From: DASXRA01 sp963737425 | GTDB lineage: Bacteria > Actinomycetota > Actinomycetes > Mycobacteriales > Jatrophihabitantaceae | Reading direction: 5' to 3' | Assembly (NCBI GenBank): GCA_963737425.1 | Contig: CAVTSX010000010.1 | Coordinates: 1,054,001 to 1,118,000, forward strand | Length of the DNA stretch: 64,000 bases | In this document: positions 9,495-15,947 of the stretch, piece by piece | How the letters are laid out: each line of letters opens with the position of its first letter | How positions within the stretch are numbered: the stretch's first letter is position 1 | Program-made: the position numbers and the translations under genes | The notes under the pieces: model-generated | The model's input: the letters and a program-made list of their open reading frames with translations, nothing else | What the model was told of the DNA's origin: nothing | Database searches by the model: none

Positions 9495-10106
9495 CTAGCG
9501 CGCTTCTGTGGCCAGCCGGGCACCCAGACCGATCAACACGACGCCGGTGATCCGTTCGAGGGTCCGCTGCAGCCGCGGCTTGAGCAGCAAGCCCGCTCGA
9601 TCGACGAGCCAGGTCAGTGACGAGAACCAGAGCACGTCGAACGCGACGATGACGGCGGCCATCGTCAGTGCCGCGGGTAGCACGGCGGCATGCGGCGAGA
9701 GGAACTGCGGGAACAGCGCGATGAAGAACGCAGCCAGCTTGGGATTGGCGACGCTCGTGACGAGCCCGAGTCGCCATCCGCGCCCGCTGAGGGGTTGCGG
9801 CACGGAATCCCTCACCGCGTCCGGCGAATTACGCCGGAACAGCGAACGGATACCGAGCAGGATCAGGACCGCAGCACCGACGACGCGCAGCAGGTCGTAG
9901 GCGATCTCTGAGGCGAGGACCAGCGACGAGACCCCGAGCGCCGACATCGCGCCCCATAGCAGCACACCGCAGCTGTTGCCGGCCACTGCGCGCAGCGCCG
10001 TCGGCCGGCCATCGCGTGCCGCGATCCGAACGATCATCGCCGTGCCCGGGCCAGGAGTAACCGTGACCAGCAGCGCGATAATCAGGAATTCGGGTACCGA
10101 TCGCAT
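9495..10106 (-). CDS. LysE/RhtB family exporter
   Basis: This predicted inner-membrane exporter of amino acids or related small molecules has 203 residues and about five to six hydrophobic segments. The N-terminal signature VTPGPGTAMIVRIAARDGR is diagnostic for LysE/RhtB proteins. The second conserved region NPKLAAFFIALFPQFL is also present. It lies 18 bp downstream of pspA in the same direction and may be co-transcribed with it. It converges with nei2, from which it is separated by only 20 bp. The substrate is unknown. Confidence 0.9.
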   Translation of the reverse strand: MRSVPEFLIIALLVTVTPGPGTAMIVRIAARDGRPTALRAVAGNSCGVLLWGAMSALGVSSLVLASEIAYDLLRVVGAAVLILLGIRSLFRRNSPDAVRDSVPQPLSGRGWRLGLVTSVANPKLAAFFIALFPQFLSPHAAVLPAALTMAAVIVAFDVLWFSSLTWLVDRAGLLLKPRLQRTLERITGVVLIGLGARLATEAR

Positions 10107-10124
10107 CGTCGGTGCTGTTCGAAG

Positions 10125-10973
10125 CTAGGCCTCCTCGGGTGCCTTCGTGGCGTCGTCCGGCACCGAGGTGGGCGCCTGCTTCGGCTGCGCGTCGATCGCC
10201 GGCGTGCTTCCTCCAGCGACGGCGGCCGGGCCGTCGCCGCCCTTCTCGGCGCTGAGGGCGGCCCGGATCTCGTCCAGACGCGCCGCGCCCTTCAGGTTGA
10301 TCGTCGCCCGCTGGACCTCGAGCGTGCGCCCGGCCACCGAGCCCTGCGCGAGATCGGCTTGGCCGAGTGCGGTCGCGTAACGACTCTCGATCTTGTCGCG
10401 TACCTCTTCGAGCGAGGGCACATTGCTGGGTGCAGCCATCTCGCTCATCTGCTGCAGGGACTTGGAGACCGACTCCTGCATCTTGGCCTGCTCGAGTTGG
10501 GTGAGCAGCTTGGTTCGTTCGGCGAGCTTCTGCTCCAGCATCATCTCGTCGTTCTTGACCGCGAGACGTGCCTGCTGCGCTGCCTGAAGCGACTGGTCGT
10601 GCAGGCTCTTGAGGTCTTGCACCGACTGCTCGGCAGAAACCAACTGGTTCGCGAGATCCTGCGCCGTCTGCTCGAAGTCGGTCGCCTTCTGCGCCTCGCC
10701 TTTGCTGCGCGCAGCATCGGCGAGCACGAGCGCCTCTCGTGCCTGCGCCTGCAGGGTCTCTATCTGGCCGAGCTGCCGGTCGAGCTTCATCTCGAGCTGA
10801 CGCTGGTTGCCGATCACGCTGGCGGCCTGCCGGGTCAGAGCCTCGTGCTGACGCTGTGCCTCCTGAATGGCCTGCTGGATCTGGATTTTCGGGTCAGCCT
10901 TCTCGTCGACCTTGGCGCCGAACCACGCCGAAAAATACTTCCAACTCCGTACAAACGGATTGGCCCTGGCCAT
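10125..10973 (-). CDS. pspA: Phage shock protein PspA/IM30 family
   Basis: PspA is a peripheral membrane protein that forms ESCRT-III-like scaffolds and protects damaged membranes. The 282-residue product is almost entirely coiled coil (about residues 25-230). An amphipathic, aromatic N-terminus (VRSWKYFSAWFG) fits membrane binding. The C-terminal tail, after about residue 240, is low complexity and Ala/Pro rich. The ATG at 10973 follows CGGAGG 9 nt upstream. In mycobacteria pspA is the next gene after clgR; here a TetR gene lies between them, and no PspM/PspN-like membrane partner is seen. Confidence 0.93.
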   Translation of the reverse strand: MARANPFVRSWKYFSAWFGAKVDEKADPKIQIQQAIQEAQRQHEALTRQAASVIGNQRQLEMKLDRQLGQIETLQAQAREALVLADAARSKGEAQKATDFEQTAQDLANQLVSAEQSVQDLKSLHDQSLQAAQQARLAVKNDEMMLEQKLAERTKLLTQLEQAKMQESVSKSLQQMSEMAAPSNVPSLEEVRDKIESRYATALGQADLAQGSVAGRTLEVQRATINLKGAARLDEIRAALSAEKGGDGPAAVAGGSTPAIDAQPKQAPTSVPDDATKAPEEA

Positions 10974-11059
10974 GTGCTACGCCTCCGACTACGCCGCAGA
11001 AATCGATTCGCCCATCATGCGCTCCCCATCGTCTCGACGTGCGGGCCGGGCGGCAAGTT

Positions 11060-11077
11060 CCGGCACGTGGTGCCCGG
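11060..11077. promoter_or_regulatory. Dyad upstream of pspA
   Basis: The stretch contains GGCAC, 3 nt, GTGCC flanked by C/G pairs. It lies about 90 bp upstream of the pspA start and just downstream of the TetR gene stop, so it could be an operator for the TetR protein or a weak hairpin. No further support is available. Confidence 0.25.
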
Positions 11078-11101
11078 CGTGGAGCGGGAGCAGGAAGTCC
11101 G

Positions 11102-11767
11102 TCAAGCCGGTACGGCGTGGTCCACGGACTCGGCGGGGCGGGCGGCGGGCAGGCCGGTGAGCAGGATCTCGACGTCCGCGGTGATGTCGGCGCAAGCCGC
11201 CGGTGTCACGACATGCGATGCGAGCCAGCGCAAAACCGTTCCGGTACCACCGCGGCCCGCTTCGTGCAGAAGTGTCCGGATCGCGTCGCGGGCGCGGCGC
11301 CAACCCTCGGACGCCATGTCGACCTGCGCGAGCAGCGCCAACGTGCCCGGCTCGAGGCGGGCGATCGAGCGCAGCATCGGATTGTCCGACAGTGCCAGGG
11401 CGGTGTCGGCCAGAGCCTCGGCAAGATCGCGATCGGCCGAGGCCTCGACGAGCCGGTTGACCTCGTCGGCCAGCAGGGCCGCCAAGACGGCCTCACGCGT
11501 GCGGAAGTGGTTGTACAGGGTTGCCTTGGCGACTCCGGCCGCAGTCGCGACCTGCGCCATGGTGATCTTCGTAGCGCTGACGGTGACGGCCTCGCGAGCG
11601 CCGTCGAGCAGCGCCACGCGAGTGCGGTTCATTGCGTTACCGGCTCGAGATCGCGTGCCGGCCGGCCGCACCGGCGCCGCAGACGCAGCCTGCGGCGACA
11701 GCGCTGTCGGTCGAAACAGCGTGTCGAACAGTGGATCCGAGCCCATAAGAGGCGACGCTACCCTCAC
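11102..11767 (-). CDS. TetR family transcriptional regulator
   Basis: This is a predicted ligand-controlled DNA-binding repressor. The helix-turn-helix (ITMAQVATAAGVAKATLYNHF) begins near residue 68, behind an unusually long, low-complexity N-terminal extension rich in Ala, Pro and Arg. The C-terminal half is an all-helical ligand domain of about 130 residues. GTG 11767 is preferred because GAGGCGG lies 3-9 nt upstream. ATG 11632 would remove the extension but lacks a ribosome binding site. The gene is between clgR and pspA on the same strand, so it is a candidate for control of the envelope stress genes. The effector is unknown. Confidence 0.87.
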   Translation of the reverse strand: MRVASPLMGSDPLFDTLFRPTALSPQAASAAPVRPAGTRSRAGNAMNRTRVALLDGAREAVTVSATKITMAQVATAAGVAKATLYNHFRTREAVLAALLADEVNRLVEASADRDLAEALADTALALSDNPMLRSIARLEPGTLALLAQVDMASEGWRRARDAIRTLLHEAGRGGTGTVLRWLASHVVTPAACADITADVEILLTGLPAARPAESVDHAVPA

Positions 11768-11905
11768 TGCCGCCTCGAGCCGGGTTGGCGCGCGGAGCCC
11801 GGTGCGGCCCCCGGATTACGCGCGTTTTGGGCCTACTCCGCTCTCGTGCGGACTGCCGGATCGGCCGACCGCTCAAATCGGCCCATCGGCTCGACGCGCT
11901 GCTAA

Positions 11906-12253
11906 CTACGCGGCGACGGGCCCAAGGGCGCGGGCCTGCGGGCCGCGGGACTCGCCGGTTGCCGGATGAATTCGGGCATGTTCAGAACCGGACACGCTGC
12001 CTACGCGTATTGCGATCTTCTCCTCGCGGCGCAGTGTGTCAGTGACCTCGCGGAACAGCTCGGACAACTCGACGTCAAGGGCGCCGCAGATCGCCGCGAG
12101 CAGTTCGGAGGACGGCTCCTTCTGCCCTCGCTCGACTTCGGACAGGTAGCCGAGGCTCACCCGTGCACTCGAGGACACCTCACGTAGCGTGCGGCGCTGG
12201 CGCAGGCGCAATGCGCGAAGGGTCTCGCCTACCACTTTTCTGAGCACTGCCAT
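11906..12253 (-). CDS. clgR: XRE-family regulator ClgR
   Basis: ClgR activates Clp protease genes and, in mycobacteria, pspA during envelope or proteotoxic stress. The 115-residue protein has one N-terminal HTH (residues about 10-65) with LREVSSSARVSLGYLSEVERG, very close to characterised ClgR proteins. The C-terminal 40 residues are a tail that could act as a proteolysis tag region. ATG 12253 follows AAGGGGG. A dyad with CGC-N5-GCG spacing lies 27-47 bp upstream and may be an autoregulatory site. Co-location with pspA two genes downstream supports the assignment. Confidence 0.9.
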   Translation of the reverse strand: MAVLRKVVGETLRALRLRQRRTLREVSSSARVSLGYLSEVERGQKEPSSELLAAICGALDVELSELFREVTDTLRREEKIAIRVGSVSGSEHARIHPATGESRGPQARALGPVAA

Positions 12254-12279
12254 GGTGCGAAACCCCCTTCACCGATTCG

Positions 12280-12300
12280 TCCGGCGCGAGGTGCGCCGGA
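12280..12300. promoter_or_regulatory. Perfect dyad in the clgR promoter region
   Basis: TCCGGCGC, 5 nt, GCGCCGGA forms a perfect 8-bp inverted repeat 27 bp upstream of clgR. Its core has CGC and GCG spaced by 5 nt, the spacing of known ClgR operators, although the central bases do not match the published consensus. Autoregulation by ClgR is an inference. Confidence 0.4.
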
Positions 12301-12357
12301 TGAGATTTACCGTACCTGTCCGGTCCGACACCCTCTCGTCTGACCGCCGTTCTCCGC

Positions 12358-12891
12358 TCACAGCGAACGTAACGCTGTAATCGCGCTGGCGCATTCCCTT
12401 TTCAGTACATCGAGCGTCGCGTCGACCGCAGCCGTCCTGATCGCCGCGCGGTCGCCGCTGAAGGTGCGCTCGGCGACGATCTCGTCGCGTGGCCCGGCGA
12501 TCGCGAGAAACACCGTTCCGACCGGCTTACCGTCCTGCGGATCTGGTCCGGCCACTCCGGTCACGCCGAGACCGTAGGTGGCGCCGAGGCGGGTGCGCAC
12601 TCCCCGCGCCAGTGCCAGGGCTACGTCCGGATCGACCGCGCCTCGCTCGGCGAGCAGGTCAGCGGGCACACCTGCCAAGGTGTCCTTGAGTTCGGTCGCG
12701 TAGACCACGAGCCCGCCACGGACCGTGTCACTGGCTCCGGGAGTCGACGTCAGTGCTGCGGTGAGCAGTCCCCCGGTCAGAGATTCGGCCACCGCGATCG
12801 TCGCACCCAGTTCGCGCAGATCGGCATGGACGGGGGCGAGCGCCGTCGCGTAGTCGGTCATCGTCGGCCGGCTGAGCGGAGCATGCGCCAC
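12358..12891 (-). CDS. CinA C-terminal domain protein (nicotinamide-nucleotide amidohydrolase)
   Basis: The predicted enzyme deamidates nicotinamide mononucleotide in pyridine nucleotide recycling. It consists of only the CinA/PncC domain, about 165 residues, with conserved AVAESLTGGLL, GGLVVYATELK and GVTGVAGPDPQDGKPVGTV segments. The N-terminal molybdopterin-like domain of long CinA is absent, which is normal for the short form beside pgsA. The start is GTG 12891, 7 bp after pgsA, or ATG 12861, which gives the more usual N-terminus MTDYATALAP. Order rimO-pgsA-cinA-clgR is conserved in actinobacteria. Confidence 0.92.
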   Translation of the reverse strand: MAHAPLSRPTMTDYATALAPVHADLRELGATIAVAESLTGGLLTAALTSTPGASDTVRGGLVVYATELKDTLAGVPADLLAERGAVDPDVALALARGVRTRLGATYGLGVTGVAGPDPQDGKPVGTVFLAIAGPRDEIVAERTFSGDRAAIRTAAVDATLDVLKRECASAITALRSL

Positions 12892-12898
12892 CCGGGTC

Positions 12899-13501
12899 TC
12901 ACGCCGCCGCCTGGGCTGACCGGCGCAGTCGCAGGGCGCGGCCCACGTAGTCGGCGCCGGTGATCAGCGCGAGGGCGATCGCCGCGCCCATGACGATGAC
13001 GGCGACCACGTGGAGCCAGCCAGATAGCGGGAGCACGTATAAGCCGATCGCGACGCTCTGCAGCAGCGTCTTCACCTTGCCGCCGCGGCTGGCTGCGATG
13101 ACGCCATGGCGGATGACCCAGAACCGCAGCAGGGTCACGCCAACTTCGCGCACGAGCATCACGATCGTGACCCACCAGGCGAGATCACCCAGCGCCGAAA
13201 GGCCGACGAGCGCCGTACCGACCAGCGCTTTGTCGGCGATCGGGTCGGCGAGCTTGCCGAACTCGGTGACCAGACCGCGCTTGCGCGCCAGCTCACCGTC
13301 CAATCGATCGGTGATCGACGCCAGCGCGAATACCGCCCATGCTGCAATGCGCCACCCCGTCTGGTGACCGTCGTCGTGCACCAGCAGCAGCGCGAACACC
13401 GGCACAAGCAGCAGCCGCAAGACGGTGAGCGCGTTGGCGATGTTCCACACCGACGCCGAGCTCGGCGCCGCGGCGATGGGGTCGTCGGGCAAGGAGCGCA
13501 C
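12899..13501 (-). CDS. pgsA: CDP-diacylglycerol-glycerol-3-phosphate 3-phosphatidyltransferase
   Basis: This integral membrane enzyme makes phosphatidylglycerophosphate, the first step to phosphatidylglycerol. The CDP-alcohol phosphotransferase signature DG-x2-AR-x8-G-x3-D-x3-D is complete in DRLDGELARKRG through FGKLADPIADK, near residues 65-92. About five to six hydrophobic segments fit the family. The length is 200 residues. GTG 13501 begins 2 bp after the rimO stop, so translation is probably coupled. Other CDP-alcohol transferases are possible, but the block with rimO, cinA and argA is the pgsA locus of actinobacteria. Confidence 0.93.
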   Translation of the reverse strand: MRSLPDDPIAAAPSSASVWNIANALTVLRLLLVPVFALLLVHDDGHQTGWRIAAWAVFALASITDRLDGELARKRGLVTEFGKLADPIADKALVGTALVGLSALGDLAWWVTIVMLVREVGVTLLRFWVIRHGVIAASRGGKVKTLLQSVAIGLYVLPLSGWLHVVAVIVMGAAIALALITGADYVGRALRLRRSAQAAA

Positions 13502-13503
13502 CT

Positions 13504-14946
13504 TCAGTGCTGTGTCGGCGGGACACGCGCCAGCAGGTCGGCGCCATCGGTGTCGACCACAACCGCTGACACCAGGTCTCCGCGGCGTAGTCCGGTGATG
13601 TCGCCCACCAGCCGGGTGACGCCGTCGACATCCGGACCCTGGTGCGCAGCCCGGCCGACGATCTCGTCATCGTCCTGCTCGACGAGAACGTCGACGCGCT
13701 CGGAGAGACGCTCCTCCGCACGTTGCGCGACGAGCTCGTCCGCGAGTGAGGAAATTCGGTCTACCCGCTCGGCGATGACATCTTCGCTCAGCTTGCCTTC
13801 GAAGCCGGCGGCTTCGGTGCCCTGCTCGTCGGAGTATCCGAATACGCCGATGGCGTCCAGGCGCGCGGCAGAAAGGAAGCGCTCAAGCTCGACCAGATCA
13901 GCCTCGGTCTCACCGGGGAACCCGACTATGACGTTGCTGCGCGCGCCCGCGGCGGGGCGGAGCGAGCGAGCACGCTCGAGCAGGTCGACGAACGCCTCCG
14001 TCGATCCGAACCTCTTCATCCGTCGCAGCACTGTCGGGCTGGCGTGCTGGAACGACAGGTCGAAATAGGGCGCCACTCCAGCGGTCGTGGCGATCACCTC
14101 GAGCAGTGACGGGCGCAGCTCGGCCGGCTGCAGATACGAGACGCGCACCCGTTCGATGCCGTCCACGTCACATAGCTGCGGTAGCAGCACCTCGAGGGCC
14201 CGCAGGTCGCCGAGGTCCTTGCCGTATGACGTGGAGTTCTCGCTGACGAGCACGAGCTCGCGGGCCCCGGTCGAGGCGAGCCAGCGCGCTTCGTCCAGCA
14301 CCTCGGCGGGTGAGCGGGATACGAACGAGCCGCGAAAGGACGGGATGGCGCAGAACGAGCAGCGACGATCGCACCCGGATGCGAGCTTGAGGTACGCGAC
14401 CGGCGATCCGTCCAGGCGGACCCGACCTCCCGGGAGCCACGCGTGACCTGGCACGGCTACCTCGGTGACCACGGCCTGCCGCCGCGCCGGCGCCACGGGC
14501 AGCAACTGACGCCGGTCGCGCGGAACATGCGACGGCACCGGCCGACCCGCCAGCACGTCATCGAGCCGGGCGGCAATGTCGGCGTAGGAGTCGAAGCCGA
14601 GCACCGCGTCGGCCTCGGGTAGCGACGCGGCAAGCTCGTCGCCGTAGCGCTCGGCAAGGCAGCCGACAGCGACGACCTTCTTGCCGGTGTCGGCCGCGGC
14701 GAGGACGGTGTCGATCGAATCCTTCTTCGCCGCGTCGATGAAGCCGCACGTGTTCACCAGGACGATCTCGGCCTCGGCTGCGCCGTCTGTACCGGCCAGC
14801 GACCAACCACCGGCGCCGAGCCGAGCCGCCAACTCCTCGGAGTCGACCTCGTTGCGCGCGCACCCCAGGGTGACCAGCGCGACGGCGCGCTCGGGAGCTT
14901 GTGACACGTTGGCAGGGTACCTGTGGGCGGCGCCGCGGACGCTCAC
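13504..14946 (-). CDS. rimO: Ribosomal protein S12 methylthiotransferase RimO
   Basis: RimO is a radical SAM enzyme that methylthiolates an aspartate of ribosomal protein S12. The N-terminal UPF0004 domain begins VALVTLGCARNEVDSEEL, with cysteines for the second Fe-S cluster. The radical SAM triad is CDRRCSFC, about residue 200. A C-terminal TRAM domain closes the protein. The proline after the triad loop (IPSFRGSF) and the CARN motif fit RimO better than MiaB. The start is GTG 14946, or GTG 14907 giving 467 residues; neither has a strong ribosome binding site. It heads the rimO-pgsA-cinA unit. Confidence 0.94.
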   Translation of the reverse strand: MSVRGAAHRYPANVSQAPERAVALVTLGCARNEVDSEELAARLGAGGWSLAGTDGAAEAEIVLVNTCGFIDAAKKDSIDTVLAAADTGKKVVAVGCLAERYGDELAASLPEADAVLGFDSYADIAARLDDVLAGRPVPSHVPRDRRQLLPVAPARRQAVVTEVAVPGHAWLPGGRVRLDGSPVAYLKLASGCDRRCSFCAIPSFRGSFVSRSPAEVLDEARWLASTGARELVLVSENSTSYGKDLGDLRALEVLLPQLCDVDGIERVRVSYLQPAELRPSLLEVIATTAGVAPYFDLSFQHASPTVLRRMKRFGSTEAFVDLLERARSLRPAAGARSNVIVGFPGETEADLVELERFLSAARLDAIGVFGYSDEQGTEAAGFEGKLSEDVIAERVDRISSLADELVAQRAEERLSERVDVLVEQDDDEIVGRAAHQGPDVDGVTRLVGDITGLRRGDLVSAVVVDTDGADLLARVPPTQH

Positions 14947-15084
14947 GCCTTGCGCATGGCCGTGCCCGCCGGCGAGTCACCCATGCCCAATGTGCAGCGG
15001 ATCGCGCCGGCTCGGCACCGGCGTGGTACCCGGGCTGCGCTGCTGAGCCAAAATAGCGCTGGCACCGTCGACTAACGTGCAGGC

Positions 15085-15585
15085 GTGACGCTGATCGTTC
15101 GCCGCGCCCGAACCCCTGATGTACCTGCGATCAAGACGTTGGTCGACACGTATGCAGGTTCTGGTCGCAAGCTGCTGGCCAAGGAGCTGGTGACCCTCTA
15201 CGAAGACGTGACAGACTTCCGGGTCGCCGAGTACGACGGCGTCGTGATCGGCTGCGGAGCAGTGCATGTCCTGTGGGCCGACCTCGGAGAGGTCCGCACG
15301 CTTGCGGTACACCCCGACCACCGCGGCCAGAAGGTCGGCGACGCGCTGATGCAGGAACTCATCGCTACAGCGCGTGACCTGGGTCTGGCGCGCCTGTTCG
15401 CGCTGACATTCCAGACCGGGTTCTTCTCCCGACACGGTTTCGTCGAGATCGACGGAGCGCCGGTGGACGCGGACGCCTACGACGCGCTACGCCGCTCATA
15501 CGACGCCGGCATCGCCGAATTCCTCGGCCTGGAATACGTCAAGCCGAATACTCTCGGCAACGTCCGTATGCTGCTGCACCTATAG
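15085..15585 (+). CDS. argA: Amino-acid N-acetyltransferase (ArgA-type GNAT)
   Basis: The predicted enzyme acetylates glutamate for arginine biosynthesis. The product is a single GNAT domain of 166 residues, with the acetyl-CoA loop VHPDHRGQKVGDAL and downstream LFALTFQTGFFSRHGF. This is the short form resembling Rv2747 of M. tuberculosis, which has the same neighbours (ftsK and pgsA). GTG 15085 lacks a Shine-Dalgarno sequence. TAACGT ends 6 nt before it, which would fit a leaderless transcript. It is divergent from rimO. Confidence 0.88.
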   Translation: MTLIVRRARTPDVPAIKTLVDTYAGSGRKLLAKELVTLYEDVTDFRVAEYDGVVIGCGAVHVLWADLGEVRTLAVHPDHRGQKVGDALMQELIATARDLGLARLFALTFQTGFFSRHGFVEIDGAPVDADAYDALRRSYDAGIAEFLGLEYVKPNTLGNVRMLLHL

Positions 15586-15717
15586 CGCTTCGCACCGTTT
15601 TCGCAGCGCGAACGGCTCCGATGCTGGGAAAACTGTATGTTTGGCGCGATTGCCGCGCGCCTCACGTGTCACACTCGCCTCAGCGGTTACCTTGCGCCTC
15701 ATTGGAGGTGATCTGTA

Positions 15718-15873
15718 ATGAGCGCAGTGCAGCGGTCGGGCGTACCCAGCGTCCTGCGATGGCCGGGTGCGGGTGCGGAGCCTGGTACCGATCGGCTCGG
15801 CCGGCATCATGTTGGCACGCGCGCCCGCCTCACCTGGCAGAGGATGTTCTACGTAGGACGTCACCGCGCGTAA
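15718..15873 (+). CDS. Candidate short gene, 51 residues, unknown function
   Basis: An ATG at 15718 lies 7 nt behind TGGAGGTGATC, as close to an ideal Shine-Dalgarno sequence as anything in the window. The frame runs 51 codons to TAA at 15871, followed 13 bp later by a terminator hairpin. The product begins MSAVQRSGVPSVLRW and ends FYVGRHRA. It is strongly basic (Arg/His rich), has three Trp-or-Tyr aromatic sites and no membrane segment. I do not recognise it. It fills the otherwise empty gap between argA and ftsK. Expression is inferred from the site and terminator only. Confidence 0.5.
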   Translation: MSAVQRSGVPSVLRWPGAGAEPGTDRLGRHHVGTRARLTWQRMFYVGRHRA

Positions 15874-15885
15874 CGATAAATAAGC

Positions 15886-15926
15886 AATCGGCTCACGCCC
15901 TGGCTCTCGCCGGACGTGAGCCGATT
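15886..15926. terminator. Bidirectional terminator between the short ORF and ftsK
   Basis: A perfect 12-bp stem, AATCGGCTCACG and CGTGAGCCGATT, encloses a 17-nt loop. On the plus strand it follows the short ORF, and on the minus strand it follows ftsK (stop 15948). The A-rich flank AAATAAG on one side gives a U-rich tail for minus-strand transcripts. It can serve both converging genes. Confidence 0.75.
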
Positions 15927-15947
15927 TCGCGTGCGCCGAATGCCTGC

